Shown one piece after another: positions 24,947 to 34,894 of a DNA stretch of 64,000 nucleotides. Below the pieces are notes generated by a model. The model was given only the letters and a program-made list of their open reading frames with translations. It was not told the origin of the DNA and searched no databases. Each line of letters begins with the position of its first letter. Positions within the stretch are counted from its first letter, which is position 1. The position numbers were made by a program, and so were the translations under genes. The DNA is from Arthrobacter sp. CAN_C5. Lineage in GTDB: Bacteria; Actinomycetota; Actinomycetes; Actinomycetales; Micrococcaceae. The DNA is taken from contig NZ_JAGGMZ010000001.1 of the NCBI RefSeq assembly GCF_017875735.1, positions 3,534,001 through 3,598,000 on the forward strand, in the 5' to 3' direction.

Positions 24947-26890
24947 CTAGCTCCCTGTTGGCTGCCTCCCGTTGGCGAGGATCGCCGCTGCAATACCGTC
25001 GGCATCGCGCAGGGTCCGTCCCCCGGCGTCGGCGGGTGCATGCGCCTCGGCGGCGATGGCCGTCCCCCACTGGACCGAGGCGAGCTGCAGCCCGATCACG
25101 TACAGGTTCGGCTGCGCCCTGCCGGCCCCATCGATCGCCCGGTAGGGCGGTAGGGTCACGTCCAGTCCGGGAGAGGTGACGGGCGCACCGTCCTCTGACA
25201 TCATCACCCTGGCCCGGACCAACCCGTCCTCCAGCAGCTGCCGCAGCAGCGGGGACAGGCTGTCCTCCGCACGGTTCGGCGGCATCATGGCATCCACCAG
25301 ATGACTGGCCGAAGCCTCCTCGCCGTCGACCCACGGGGAGGACGCCACGAACCGCCCCGTCCCGCCGTCGATGGTGAACTGGGGATTCGGGCCGACGAAC
25401 CGGACGACGCCGGCACGCGCCAGCGCGGCCAGCTGTGCGATCCGCACAGCCGGCGGACCACTGGCCAGGCCTTCCACGAGGGGCTCAAACCAGCCGCGGA
25501 GCTCGGACATCCAGGCCTGGTCGGTCAATCCGCCGTCGGCCACAACCGTCTTGATGACGGTCCGGCCGGCATTCATCGCACCGATTGCCATCTTCAGGGG
25601 ACTGTCCTCACCCCGGATCGACTCGTCGACGTCGGCGTCGAGGAAGGCGAGCACCGCGTCCTGGTACTCCTGCGCATCAGCGAACCGGCGGCCCGCAAAC
25701 GGGCGTGCAAGCCCTTCGACGTCGAGCCGGTGCGCTCCTGGCATCTCCTCGGCGAGAAGCATCTCGAGTGCCGAGGTCCACCCCGGGCCGGTGACGTCCA
25801 GGGCCGCGTGGAGCCGCGCCAGGAAGGCGTCAGGGTCGGCCGGCCGGTCACCCGCGCCCCGGGCCAGGGTGGCGTAGTAGGTGCCCAAAACGTCCCGGTG
25901 AAGCAATGGCCAAATGTCATGGTCGAACCCCGGCCGGATACCCTGGCCCGCGAAGGACCGCAGGGCAGCCACCGTGCAATGCCGCAGCGACACACTGCGG
26001 GGAAGGTAACTGTCCAGCTGGGCCTTCGCCCGGTAGGGAACGCCCCGGCGGGACGCCGCAATGAGAAGCGGTTCCCGCCCGGTGGGATGGTACTGCAGCT
26101 GGCCGGCCTCATCCGGAGCGAAGTGTCCGCCGCGCCCCTCGGAAAGCTGAATCATCACGTCGAAAAAGTTCAGCCCCAGCCCCCTGACCAGGACAGGTTT
26201 CCGCGCCGGAATCCTGTTCCAGTCGATATCGGCCGGGACTGCGGGGGGCCAATAGTTGAGGCTGTGCCGGGCGGCGCCGTCGCGCAGGGCGTCCTGTTCG
26301 GGGTTGAGTTGCGCTGGGAGGTGGCCGAGAGACAGCACGACGGCGTCGGCGGCGAGGGCCGCACCGTCGGCCAGGTCGACCCGGAACCCGGTGGCCTCCC
26401 GCGTCAGTTTCAGTGCGTCGGTGGCGTGGTGGGTGACGGTGATGCCGTCCCCGCAGTGGGCCACCAACCGCTGGTAGATCCACTCCAGGTACCTGCCGTA
26501 CAGCGCGCGGCTGGGAAAGTCGGAGCCCCCTAGGCGTGCCAGTTCCTCACGGTCACCCGAGGAGAGGGACGGCGCCGGAGCGGTGGTCATCTCGGTACGC
26601 CAGTCATTGAACGATCGGTCCACCACCGAAGGCACGAGCCCGTCAGCTGCACGCCCCACGGGCACCACCGACGGGAACAGCGACGGGGTGTTCATCAGGA
26701 ACAGTCTCGACTGGTCGGGGCGCCACACATGGCCGGGCCCGGGGAGTTCCGGGTCGATCAGGTGGATGTCGAGGCGTTGCCGCTGACCGTCCGGAAGGGC
26801 GCTCCACTGGGAGATCAGCCGTTCCGTCACTGAGGTGCCGCGGGGGCCGGCGCCCACCACAGCTACCTGTTGGTTACGACCCGTCTGCAT
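24947..26890 (-). CDS. FAD/NAD(P)-binding protein (NAD_binding_9 type)
   Basis: 647-aa flavoprotein-like protein. It begins with a Rossmann motif VAVVGAGPRGTSVTERLISQ (about 10-29; GAGPRG instead of GxGxxG) and continues with DPELPGPGHVWRPDQSRLFL and MNTPSLFPSVV, characteristic of the FAD-NAD(P)-binding family PF13454 that also includes the flavin part of some ornithine/lysine hydroxylase-like proteins. DAVVLSLGHLPAQLNP forms the second dinucleotide site region. The reaction is unknown. ATG 26890 is preferred: TACCCT ends 6 nt upstream and the 28 residues added by the longer frame are Arg/Gly-rich and non-conserved in look. Divergent from the S9 peptidase. Confidence 0.85.
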   Translation of the reverse strand: MQTGRNQQVAVVGAGPRGTSVTERLISQWSALPDGQRQRLDIHLIDPELPGPGHVWRPDQSRLFLMNTPSLFPSVVPVGRAADGLVPSVVDRSFNDWRTEMTTAPAPSLSSGDREELARLGGSDFPSRALYGRYLEWIYQRLVAHCGDGITVTHHATDALKLTREATGFRVDLADGAALAADAVVLSLGHLPAQLNPEQDALRDGAARHSLNYWPPAVPADIDWNRIPARKPVLVRGLGLNFFDVMIQLSEGRGGHFAPDEAGQLQYHPTGREPLLIAASRRGVPYRAKAQLDSYLPRSVSLRHCTVAALRSFAGQGIRPGFDHDIWPLLHRDVLGTYYATLARGAGDRPADPDAFLARLHAALDVTGPGWTSALEMLLAEEMPGAHRLDVEGLARPFAGRRFADAQEYQDAVLAFLDADVDESIRGEDSPLKMAIGAMNAGRTVIKTVVADGGLTDQAWMSELRGWFEPLVEGLASGPPAVRIAQLAALARAGVVRFVGPNPQFTIDGGTGRFVASSPWVDGEEASASHLVDAMMPPNRAEDSLSPLLRQLLEDGLVRARVMMSEDGAPVTSPGLDVTLPPYRAIDGAGRAQPNLYVIGLQLASVQWGTAIAAEAHAPADAGGRTLRDADGIAAAILANGRQPTGS

Positions 26891-26896
26891 CAGACA

Positions 26897-26902
26897 AGGG
26901 TA
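26897..26902 (-). promoter_or_regulatory. Predicted -10 element of the flavoprotein gene (leaderless)
   Basis: TACCCT on the minus strand, 6 nt (TGTCTG), then the ATG at 26890. Confidence 0.5.
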
Positions 26903-26973
26903 TCCGCTCCGACGGCGGTGGGCAGGGCGCCCGTCCGGGCCGCCCCCGGTTCGGGGGCCGCGCGAGGCGTGCA

Positions 26974-26979
26974 TAGGAT
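26974..26979 (+). promoter_or_regulatory. Predicted -10 element of the S9 peptidase gene (leaderless)
   Basis: TAGGAT, 6 nt (AGAAAT), then the ATG at 26986; no Shine-Dalgarno sequence. Confidence 0.55.
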
Positions 26980-26985
26980 AGAAAT

Positions 26986-29076
26986 ATGACCTCCACCACA
27001 GACCAGCAAACCGGTCCGACCTCCGACGACGAGTTCATCTGGCTCGAAGACATCTACGGCGATTCACCCCTTGAATGGGTCCGAGCCGAGAACGCTGTCA
27101 CCGAGCAGCAGCTGGTCACCGACGATTTCCAGGACATGGAGCGCAAAGTCCTGGAAGTCCTCGACTCGACGGAGCGCATCCCGCTGGTCTCCAAGCGGGG
27201 CGGTCACTACTACAACTTCTGGCGGGACCGCGAACATCCCAAGGGACTGTGGCGCCGCACCACCTGGGATAGCTTCACGGCAGCCCACACCGAGTGGGAA
27301 GTGCTCCTGGAACTCGATGCACTCAGCGCCGACGAGGGCACCGAATGGGTATGGGGCGGGGCTTCGTTCCTCCGCCCGGTCGATGGAGCGCCCTACCAGC
27401 GCTGCCTGGTGGCGCTCTCCCCCGACGGTGGAGATGCGCGCCGCTACCGCGAGTTCGACGTCGTCTCCCGGACTTTCGTGGCGGGCGGTTTCGACGTCCC
27501 GGCCGCGAAGAGCCGGATCAGCTGGGCCGGACCTGATGCACTGCACGTCGCCACCGACTTCGGTCCCGGGTCCATCACCACCAGTTCCTACCCCCGGACG
27601 GTCCGCACGGTGCGCCGGGGTCAGCCGCTGGCCACCGCGGCACTGGATTTCGAGATCCCTGAAACCCACATGATGGCCCTGGTGGTGCGGGACCAGACAC
27701 CCGGTTACGAGCGGGACATCGCCGTGGACACCATCGACTTTTACACCAGCCGGACCCACCTGCGCGGCGCCGACGGGTGGGTCCAGCTGGATGTGCCCGA
27801 CGACGTGAACGTCTCGTTTCACCGGCAATGGCTGATTCTCCGGCCGCGGACGGACTGGGACGTAGACGGCACGGTGTTTGCCGCAGGGTCCCTGCTCGGG
27901 GTGGAACTGGACTCGTTCCTGGCTGGCGACCGCTCACTGATCACCCTGTTCCAGCCCGATGCGACGACCTCACTGCAGTCCTGGAGCTGGACACGGGACT
28001 ACCTCATGGTCAACCTCCTCAACGATGTGTCCTCGGAGATTCGGGTCCTGAAGCCCTCGGACAACTGGCGGTCGGAAATCCTTGATGCGTGCCCGCCGCT
28101 GCATTCGGTGGAGGCCTTCGCCGTGGATGACGAGGACGACGCAGGAAACGACTACTGGCTGGTGATCAGCGGTTTCCTCACCCCGTCGACCCTGCTGCGT
28201 GGCGCCATCGGCGGAACGCATGCCCCGGTGAAGGCCACGCCGTCGTTCTTCGATGACGACCGGTTCACGGTTGAGCAGCACTTTGCAGTGTCCAAGGACG
28301 GCACCCGCGTGCCGTATTTCCAGGTCGGGGCGAAGGACCTGGTGCTCGACGGCACGAATCCCACCCTCCTGTCCGGCTATGGAGGATTTGAGAACGCGAT
28401 GCTCCCCTCCTACTCCGGTGTCATCGGCCGCGGCTGGTTGGAGCGGACTACCGACGGCGGCCGGAATGGCGTGTATGTGCTGGCGAATATCCGCGGCGGC
28501 GGTGAGTACGGCCCGGCCTGGCATCAGGCGGCGTTGCATGCCAACCGCCACCGCGCCTACGAGGACTTCGCGGCTATCGCCGAAGACCTGGTGTCCCGCG
28601 GGGTGACGCGCCCCGAGCTGCTCGGGTGCACTGGGCGCAGCAACGGCGGACTGCTGGTGGGTAACATGCTCACCCACTACCCGCACCTCTTCGGCGCCAT
28701 CTCCTGCGGGGTGCCGCTGCTGGACATGCGCCGCTACACGAAGCTCTCTGCCGGCTACTCCTGGATTGCCGAGTACGGTGACCCAGACAAGCCTGAGGAA
28801 TGGGAGTACGTGAAGACCTTCTCCCCGTACCACCAGTTGCGGACAGGGGTCAGCTACCCGCGCACGCTGATCTGGACCGCTACCAGCGATGACCGGGTGG
28901 GGCCGGTCCAGGCGCGAAAGATGGCCGCCCGGATGAAGGCGATGGAGATCGGCAATGTGTGGTTCCACGAGGCCTTGGAGGGTGGCCACGCGGGCGCGTC
29001 AGACAACCGGCAGGCGGCCCGCATGCACGTCATGTCGCAGGAGTTTCTGTGGAAGGCACTGACCGGCGGGCTGTAG
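26986..29076 (+). CDS. Prolyl oligopeptidase family serine peptidase (S9A-like)
   Basis: Cytoplasmic serine peptidase, 696 aa, the usual size for S9A enzymes (690-730). An N-terminal propeller domain (about 80-420) is followed by an alpha/beta-hydrolase domain: YGGFENAMLPSYS, ANIRGGGEYGPAWHQAAL, the nucleophile Ser552 in GRSNGGLLVGNM (GRS in place of the common GGS), Asp in TATSDDRVGPVQARKM and His in EGGHAGASDNRQ. No signal peptide. It probably cleaves short peptides, possibly after proline, but substrate class is inferred. Confidence 0.92.
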   Translation: MTSTTDQQTGPTSDDEFIWLEDIYGDSPLEWVRAENAVTEQQLVTDDFQDMERKVLEVLDSTERIPLVSKRGGHYYNFWRDREHPKGLWRRTTWDSFTAAHTEWEVLLELDALSADEGTEWVWGGASFLRPVDGAPYQRCLVALSPDGGDARRYREFDVVSRTFVAGGFDVPAAKSRISWAGPDALHVATDFGPGSITTSSYPRTVRTVRRGQPLATAALDFEIPETHMMALVVRDQTPGYERDIAVDTIDFYTSRTHLRGADGWVQLDVPDDVNVSFHRQWLILRPRTDWDVDGTVFAAGSLLGVELDSFLAGDRSLITLFQPDATTSLQSWSWTRDYLMVNLLNDVSSEIRVLKPSDNWRSEILDACPPLHSVEAFAVDDEDDAGNDYWLVISGFLTPSTLLRGAIGGTHAPVKATPSFFDDDRFTVEQHFAVSKDGTRVPYFQVGAKDLVLDGTNPTLLSGYGGFENAMLPSYSGVIGRGWLERTTDGGRNGVYVLANIRGGGEYGPAWHQAALHANRHRAYEDFAAIAEDLVSRGVTRPELLGCTGRSNGGLLVGNMLTHYPHLFGAISCGVPLLDMRRYTKLSAGYSWIAEYGDPDKPEEWEYVKTFSPYHQLRTGVSYPRTLIWTATSDDRVGPVQARKMAARMKAMEIGNVWFHEALEGGHAGASDNRQAARMHVMSQEFLWKALTGGL

Positions 29077-29140
29077 CCATCAGTGGTTTTGCTCTTGCCC
29101 GGTTCTTACAGGTAGCCTTGGGTGGCTAGTAATAGCCGCT

Positions 29141-29228
29141 GGAGACGTGCCAGAGCGGCCGAATGGGCTTCACTGCTAATGAAGTGTGGGCCTAAAGCCT
29201 ACCGGGGGTTCAAATCCCCCCGTCTCCG
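29141..29228 (+). tRNA. tRNA-Ser (anticodon GCT)
   Basis: Acceptor GGAGACG (29141-29147) pairs with CGTCTCC (29221-29227), discriminator G29228. Anticodon GCT at 29175-29177, long variable arm, T-loop GTTCAAATC. CCA not encoded. Confidence 0.95.
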
Positions 29229-29237
29229 CGAAAAGTG

Positions 29238-29269
29238 AAAGCACCCCCAACCTCGGTTGGGGGTGCTTT
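29238..29269. terminator. Bidirectional terminator between tRNA-Ser(GCT) and recQ
   Basis: Perfect 15-bp stem AAAGCACCCCCAACC / GGTTGGGGGTGCTTT closing a CTCG tetraloop, with a T-run on the plus strand and A-rich flank on the other side. Confidence 0.9.
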
Positions 29270-29287
29270 TGTGTGTCCGGGGAAGGA

Positions 29288-31402
29288 CTAAGCCTTCAAC
29301 GCCAGAACAAACGGGAGAACTTCCTGTGTACCGGCGTCCCGCAACGCTTTGCCGGCCACGGTGATGGTCCAGCGGCTGTCGGCAAGATCGTCCACCAGCA
29401 GCACCGGCCCAGGGTTGGCCGCGAACCATTCCCGGCCCTCCTCCGGGACGGCGAACCGATCCCAGACCGCTGCCAGCCGGAACGCGCTGTTGCCGCCGGG
29501 AGCTCCGGTGGGCCAACCGTGCGGTGTCTGCAGGGCGCCGAGGTACGGGATCCGGCCCACTCCGGCCAGCCCTTCCGCCAGAGATTGCACCAGCAGGGGG
29601 CGCCGCCGCGATGGCACACTGACCACGGCGACCGGACGGGTTTCCCATCCCCACTGGGCCAGCACCGAGACACAGGCTTCAACGGCCAGCGGGCCGAGGG
29701 GCTGATCGGGGGTCGTATCAGCGAGCATCTCGCGGAGGCGGCTCCCCCATCCAAGGTCGGTGAACCGTGCCAGCGCCCTTCCCGACCCGTTGGCCTGGTT
29801 TGCGGGGATGCGGCCCTTGACCTGCACCCCCAGCTTGTCCATCCCGCTGGGCCACTGGCCACGCGGGTCCACCTCGACGCCAACCTTGCTGAGCGCCTTC
29901 TGGGCGCTATCGGACGCGTCGTGCGCCACCTCATCCGAGTACCAGGGGCCGGCGCAGTTGTCGCACCGTCCGCAGGGCGCCGCCGTCGGATCGTCGAGGG
30001 CCGCGGCCAGGAACTCCATCCGGCAGCCCGTCGTGTTCTCGTAGTCCAGCATTGATTTCTGCTCGGCGACCCGCGCCTGGGCGATCCGCCCATACCGTTC
30101 GCTGTCATACAGCCACGGGGTGCCGGTGCTTTCCCAGCCGCCCTGCACCTTCCGGACGGCGCCATCCACGTCCAGCACCTTGAGCAGCAGCTCCAGCGGG
30201 GTGCGTTTGAGGTTGACCTGCGCTTCGAGGGCCGGCGTGGACAAAACCGTTCCGGAGCCGAGCGCGTCGAGCACCCGGGTTGCCTTTTCCTCGGACGGCA
30301 TCGAGGAGGTGGCAAAGTACTCCCAGATCTCGCGGTCCTCGGTGCCCGGCAGGAGCAAAACGTCAGCGTTGGGGGTGCCACGTCCGGCGCGCCCCACCTG
30401 CTGGTAGTAGGCGACAGGGGACGATGGCGCACCGAGGTGGACCACGAAACCCAGATCCGGTTTGTCGAAGCCCATGCCCAGTGCGCTGGTGGCTACCAGC
30501 GCCTTGACCTCGTTGCTTTTCAGGGCAGCCTCGGCCGACTCGCGATCCGCCGGGTCTGTGCGGCCGGTATAGGCGAGCACCTGATGCCCGTTTGCCCGCA
30601 ACAGGTGCGCCGTATCTTCGGCCGCCGCAACCGTCAGCGCGTAAATGATCCCGCTTCCCGGCAGCTCCTCGATATGGGTCAACACCCAGGCCAACCGCGA
30701 CCGGGGGCTCGGCAACCGCAGCACGCCGAGCCGCAGGGAGTCACGTTTCAGGGTGCCGCGCAGCGTGAACACCTCGGTGCCATCGGTGCCCAGCTGCTCC
30801 TCGACATCGCTGACCACGCGCGAGTTGGCGGTTGCCGTGGTCGCCAGCACCGGCACTCCTGCCGGCAGCTGGGTGATCAGGTCCCGGAGCCGGCGGTAAT
30901 CCGGGCGGAAGTCGTGTCCCCAATCGGAAATGCAGTGTGCCTCATCGATCACCAGCAGGCCCGTGCGCCGGATCAGCTCTGGAAGGTGTCGTTCGCGGAA
31001 CGCCGGGTTGTTCAGGCGCTCCGGTGATACCAGCAGGACGTCGACCGTGTTGTCGTCGAGCTTGGCGGTGATCTCCTGCCAGTCCGTCTGGTTCGCAGAA
31101 TTGATCGCTTCGGCCCGGACACCGGCCCGCGCCGCCGCCGCGACCTGGTCGCGCATCAGCGCCAGCAGGGGCGACACGATAAGCGTGGGCCCCGCGCCGC
31201 GCGATCGCAGCAGCAGACTCGCGACGAAATACACCGCTGACTTGCCCCAGCCAGTGCGCTGCACCACGAGCGCCCGTCGCCCGCCGTTCACCAGAGCCTC
31301 GATCGCCTCGAACTGGCCGTCATGGAACTCGGCGTCGTCCCGACCTACCAGGGTCCGTAGAATTTCGGCTGCTTGGTCATGGAGTGTTGTGGTGTCAACC
31401 AT
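29288..31402 (-). CDS. RecQ-family ATP-dependent DNA helicase with C-terminal phosphoribosyltransferase-like domain
   Basis: 704-aa superfamily 2 helicase that probably unwinds DNA 3'-5' in repair. Motif I QRTGWGKSAVYF (GWGKS instead of TGxGKS), motif II VIDEAHCISDWGHDFR, motif III TTATAN, motif V/VI TSALGMGFDKPDLGFVVH and QQVGRAGRG; zinc-binding cysteines in CRMEF...CGRCDNC. There is no HRDC domain; the last roughly 190 residues look like a type I phosphoribosyltransferase fold with the PRPP-loop-like VLLVDDLADSRWT near residue 670. The ATG at 31402 starts the natural N-terminus MVDTTTLHDQAAEIL; the longer frame adds 35 non-conserved residues. Confidence 0.9.
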   Translation of the reverse strand: MVDTTTLHDQAAEILRTLVGRDDAEFHDGQFEAIEALVNGGRRALVVQRTGWGKSAVYFVASLLLRSRGAGPTLIVSPLLALMRDQVAAAARAGVRAEAINSANQTDWQEITAKLDDNTVDVLLVSPERLNNPAFRERHLPELIRRTGLLVIDEAHCISDWGHDFRPDYRRLRDLITQLPAGVPVLATTATANSRVVSDVEEQLGTDGTEVFTLRGTLKRDSLRLGVLRLPSPRSRLAWVLTHIEELPGSGIIYALTVAAAEDTAHLLRANGHQVLAYTGRTDPADRESAEAALKSNEVKALVATSALGMGFDKPDLGFVVHLGAPSSPVAYYQQVGRAGRGTPNADVLLLPGTEDREIWEYFATSSMPSEEKATRVLDALGSGTVLSTPALEAQVNLKRTPLELLLKVLDVDGAVRKVQGGWESTGTPWLYDSERYGRIAQARVAEQKSMLDYENTTGCRMEFLAAALDDPTAAPCGRCDNCAGPWYSDEVAHDASDSAQKALSKVGVEVDPRGQWPSGMDKLGVQVKGRIPANQANGSGRALARFTDLGWGSRLREMLADTTPDQPLGPLAVEACVSVLAQWGWETRPVAVVSVPSRRRPLLVQSLAEGLAGVGRIPYLGALQTPHGWPTGAPGGNSAFRLAAVWDRFAVPEEGREWFAANPGPVLLVDDLADSRWTITVAGKALRDAGTQEVLPFVLALKA

Positions 31403-31511
31403 GAGCCCTAGTATTGCAGCCCCCACTGACACCCTCGGTGGGCGGGTCACCGGCTGTGGATACCGCACCCGTCTTCGCCTCCACACGCCTTGTCTGGCGG
31501 AGGCCAACAGT

Positions 31512-31517
31512 TAGACT
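31512..31517 (+). promoter_or_regulatory. Predicted -10 element of the phosphomannomutase gene (leaderless)
   Basis: TAGACT, 6 nt (CTCCCA), then the GTG at 31524. Confidence 0.5.
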
Positions 31518-31523
31518 CTCCCA

Positions 31524-32930
31524 GTGAACAAATCCTTCGATCTTTCAGCATCCTTCAAGGCCTACGATGTCCGCGGCATCGTGGGCGAGAGCATCACCAC
31601 CGAGATTGTCGAAGCGGTGGGCGCTGCCTTCGTGGACGTGCTCGACCTCGGGGGGCAGACCGTTCTGGTGGGCGGTGACATGCGCCCGTCGTCGCCCGAG
31701 TTCAGCCAGGCGTTCGCGCGCGGTGCCACTGGCCGGGGTGCCGACGTCGTGCTGTTGGACCTGATCTCGACCGATGAGCTGTACTACGCCAGCGGCACCC
31801 TCAACGCAGCCGGCGTAACCTTCACCGCGAGCCACAATCCTGCCGAGTACAACGGCATGAAGATGTGCCGGGCCGGAGCCGTTCCAGTGTCCTCGGAGAC
31901 CGGCCTGGTAGAGATCCAGGCCCTCGCCGAGCAGTACCTGAACAGCGGGTCCATTCCAGCGGCGGAACGCACCGGCACCATGGGCGTCCGAGACGCGCTC
32001 CGCGGTTACGCCGAGTACCTGCGCTCGCTGGTTGACCTCTCCGGGTCGCGCCCGCTGAAGGTGGTGGTGGATGCAGGCAACGGGATGGGCGGTCTCACCA
32101 CACCGGCCGTTCTGGGCGACACGCTGCTGCCCCAACTTCCCCTCGAGATCATCCCCCTGTACTTCGAGCTCGACGGGTCGTTCCCGAACCACCCGGCCAA
32201 CCCGCTGGAACCGGAGAACCTCAGGGACCTGCAGGCGGCAGTGGTCAGCAACCAGGCGGATATTGGGATTGCCTTCGACGGCGACGCCGACCGCTGCTTC
32301 GTCATCGACGAACAGGGCAACCCGGTCTCACCCAGCGCTGTCACCGCGATGGTGGCCCGCCGGGAAATAGTGCGCGCGCAGGCCGACGGAGAAGATACCC
32401 CCGTCATCATCCACAACCTCATCACCTCCCGCGCGGTGCCCGAACTGGTAAAACGCCTGGGTGGACGCCCCGTCCGCACCCGGGTGGGGCACTCCTTCAT
32501 CAAGGCCGTGATGGCCGAGGAGGGTGCCGTGTTTGGCGGCGAGCACTCCGCTCACTACTACTTCAGGGATTTCTGGAACGCCGACACCGGGATGCTGGCG
32601 GCCATGCACGTGCTGGCCGCACTGGGTGAGCAGTCCGGGCCGCTGTCCGAACTGGGCCGCGAGTACGAGCCCTACTTCGCCTCGGGTGAGATCAATTCGC
32701 GGCTGGACGACGTCCCCTCGGCTGTTGCCCGGGTGCGCGAGGAATTCGAGAACGACGGCGTCACGGTGGACGAACTCGACGGGTTGACGTTTACAGCGGA
32801 TGACGGATCATGGTGGTTCAATCTCCGTGCCTCCAACACTGAGCCCTACCTGCGGCTGAACGCTGAAGCCGTCGATCCACAGGTCCTGGAAACGCTGACC
32901 GAGCAGGTGCTGGAGCAGGTTCGCCAGTAA
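31524..32930 (+). CDS. manB: Phosphomannomutase/phosphoglucomutase
   Basis: Alpha-D-phosphohexomutase, 468 aa, converting mannose-6-P to mannose-1-P (and possibly glucose phosphates) for GDP-mannose and cell-envelope glycans. Catalytic phosphoserine in TASHNPAEYNGMK, the Mg-binding loop FDGDADR, the sugar-ring recognition segment GGEHSAHYYFRD and the phosphate-binding RASNTEPYLRLN are all intact. GTG start, no ribosome site, -10-like hexamer 6 nt upstream. Divergent from recQ; a perfect terminator follows at 32966-33007. Confidence 0.94.
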   Translation: MNKSFDLSASFKAYDVRGIVGESITTEIVEAVGAAFVDVLDLGGQTVLVGGDMRPSSPEFSQAFARGATGRGADVVLLDLISTDELYYASGTLNAAGVTFTASHNPAEYNGMKMCRAGAVPVSSETGLVEIQALAEQYLNSGSIPAAERTGTMGVRDALRGYAEYLRSLVDLSGSRPLKVVVDAGNGMGGLTTPAVLGDTLLPQLPLEIIPLYFELDGSFPNHPANPLEPENLRDLQAAVVSNQADIGIAFDGDADRCFVIDEQGNPVSPSAVTAMVARREIVRAQADGEDTPVIIHNLITSRAVPELVKRLGGRPVRTRVGHSFIKAVMAEEGAVFGGEHSAHYYFRDFWNADTGMLAAMHVLAALGEQSGPLSELGREYEPYFASGEINSRLDDVPSAVARVREEFENDGVTVDELDGLTFTADDGSWWFNLRASNTEPYLRLNAEAVDPQVLETLTEQVLEQVRQ

Positions 32931-32965
32931 GGGACGCCGCGGCATCTCCCCGCAGCCCGTGGACA

Positions 32966-33007
32966 ACGGAAGGCACCCGGTAGATTTCTTCACCGGGTGC
33001 CTTCCGT
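32966..33007. terminator. Terminator between convergent manB and pckG
   Basis: Perfect 16-bp stem ACGGAAGGCACCCGGT / ACCGGGTGCCTTCCGT around 10 nt, 36 bp after the manB stop and 22 bp from the pckG stop. Confidence 0.85.
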
Positions 33008-33028
33008 CAGTCAGAGGGATCGAGCCAA

Positions 33029-34894
33029 TCAGTGAGCGAATCGCTCCTTGAGCCCGGTCAGCTGATCCTGGAGCTCGGCGGGGAGGGAGTCCCCGAACCG
33101 GGAGTACCACTCCTCGATACCGGCCAGTTCGGTCGCCCACTCCTCGGGGTCAACACGCACGGCGGCGTCGACCTCCTCCGGGGTCATGTCCAGACCGGCG
33201 AGGTCCAGCGAATCTCCGGTAGGCACGAAACCGATGGGAGTTTCGACGGCGTCGGCGGTTCCTTCCAGGCGTTCGATGACCCACTTCATCACCCGGGAGT
33301 TTTCGCCGAAGCCCGGCCAGGCGAATCCACCGTCAGCGGTCCGCCGGAACCAGTTCACCAGGAAGATCTTGGGCAACCGGTCCTGGTCGGCCTTGCCGCT
33401 CAGGGTGATCCAGTGGCGCAGGTAGTCACCGGCGTCGTACCCGATGAAGGGCAGCATTGCCATCGGGTCGCGGCGTACCCGGCCGACCTCGCCTGCTGCC
33501 GCCGCGGTGGTCTCGGAGGAGAGGGTGGAGCCCATGAAGATGCCGTTGGTCCAGTCGCGCGACTGGGTGACCAAGGGCACTGTGGTCTTCCGTCGGCCGC
33601 CGAAGAGGATGGCCGAGATTTCCACGCCTTCCGGGTGGTTGAACTCGTCGGCCAGCATGTCGATCTGGTCGATCGGGGTGCAGAACCGGGCATTCGGGTG
33701 GGCCGCTGTCTTGTCCGACGCGGGCGTCCATTCATTCCCCTGCCAGTCGGTCAGGTGATCGGGCACCTCGGCGGTCATCCCTTCCCACCACACGCCGCCG
33801 TCATCGGTCAGGGCAACATTGGTGAAGATTGAGTTGCCCTTGGCGATCGCGCGCATCGCATTGGGGTTCGTGAGCCAGCCGGTGCCGGGCGCGACGCCGA
33901 ACAGGCCGGCTTCGGGATTGATGGCCCGCAGTTCGCCTTCGTCGCCGAACCGCATCCAGGTGATGTCATCGCCCAGCGTCTCAACCTTCCAGCCCTCAAT
34001 GGTGGGGTCCAGCAGGGCAAGGTTGGTCTTGCCGCAGGCAGAGGGGAATGCGGCCGACACGTAGTAGGTCTTGTTCTCCGGGGAGGTGAGTTTGAGGATG
34101 AGCATGTGCTCCGCCAGCCACCCCTCATCCCGTGCCATCACCGAGGCAATCCGCAGGGCGTAGCACTTCTTGCCCAGCAGGGCGTTGCCGCCATATCCGG
34201 AACCGAACGACCAGATGGAACGCTCCTCCGGGAAGTGGACAATCCACTTGTCGGCGTTGCACGGCCAGGGCACGTCCGTCTCACCCTCGGCGAGGGGCGC
34301 ACCGAGGGAGTGCAGCGCGGGGACGTACTCGGCGTTGAGCTCCGTCATCCGTGCCAGCACCTCGGTGCCGATGTTGGCCATGATGCGCATGGAGCTGACC
34401 ACGTAGGCACTGTCGGTGATTTCGACACCGAACTTGGGGTTGGCGGCATCGAGGTGACCCATCACAAACGGGATCACGTACATAGTGCGGCCGCGCATGG
34501 CACCGGTGAAGAGTCCCCTCAGCTTCTCCTTCATCTGGTCGGGGTCCATCCAGTTGTTGGTGAACCCCGCGTCACGCTCGTTCTGGGAACAGATGAAGGT
34601 CTGCTCCTCAACCCGTGCCACGTCCGCTGGATCAGAGAAGGCCGCAAAGGAATTGGGGAACGTTTCAGGGTTAAGGCGCCGGAGGGTTCCAGCGTCCACC
34701 AGTTCGTCGGTGAGCGCCTTGTTCTCCTCAACGGATCCGGTGACCCAATACACCCGCTCAGGCTGGACCATATCGGCAACTTCCTGAACCCACGCGATCA
34801 ATCCAGCGTGAGTGGTCGGCGCAGGGGCCTGCGTGCCCTGATCAGTTGCGTTCAGGTGGTGGTCATCAACCAGCTGGCGTACGGGATCGCCCAT
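33029..34894 (-). CDS. pckG: Phosphoenolpyruvate carboxykinase (GTP)
   Basis: Converts oxaloacetate and GTP to PEP, CO2 and GDP in gluconeogenesis; 621 aa, as expected for the GTP family (about 600-625). Visible signatures are [20 protein letters not shown], the kinase-1a P-loop [15 protein letters not shown] with the reactive Cys, the metal-site [12 protein letters not shown], and FLVNWFRR with [13 protein letters not shown]. The ATG at 34894 has GGGACATGT just upstream. A CRP-like palindrome at 35041-35055 suggests carbon-source control. No other gluconeogenic gene is adjacent. Confidence 0.96.
   Translation of the reverse strand: MGDPVRQLVDDHHLNATDQGTQAPAPTTHAGLIAWVQEVADMVQPERVYWVTGSVEENKALTDELVDAGTLRRLNPETFPNSFAAFSDPADVARVEEQTFICSQNERDAGFTNNWMDPDQMKEKLRGLFTGAMRGRTMYVIPFVMGHLDAANPKFGVEITDSAYVVSSMRIMANIGTEVLARMTELNAEYVPALHSLGAPLAEGETDVPWPCNADKWIVHFPEERSIWSFGSGYGGNALLGKKCYALRIASVMARDEGWLAEHMLILKLTSPENKTYYVSAAFPSACGKTNLALLDPTIEGWKVETLGDDITWMRFGDEGELRAINPEAGLFGVAPGTGWLTNPNAMRAIAKGNSIFTNVALTDDGGVWWEGMTAEVPDHLTDWQGNEWTPASDKTAAHPNARFCTPIDQIDMLADEFNHPEGVEISAILFGGRRKTTVPLVTQSRDWTNGIFMGSTLSSETTAAAAGEVGRVRRDPMAMLPFIGYDAGDYLRHWITLSGKADQDRLPKIFLVNWFRRTADGGFAWPGFGENSRVMKWVIERLEGTADAVETPIGFVPTGDSLDLAGLDMTPEEVDAAVRVDPEEWATELAGIEEWYSRFGDSLPAELQDQLTGLKERFAH

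Noticed and set aside
31403..31507. 35-residue N-terminal extension of the RecQ-like protein
   Set aside because: Arg-rich, not like helicase N-termini, and it occupies the divergent promoter region with manB.
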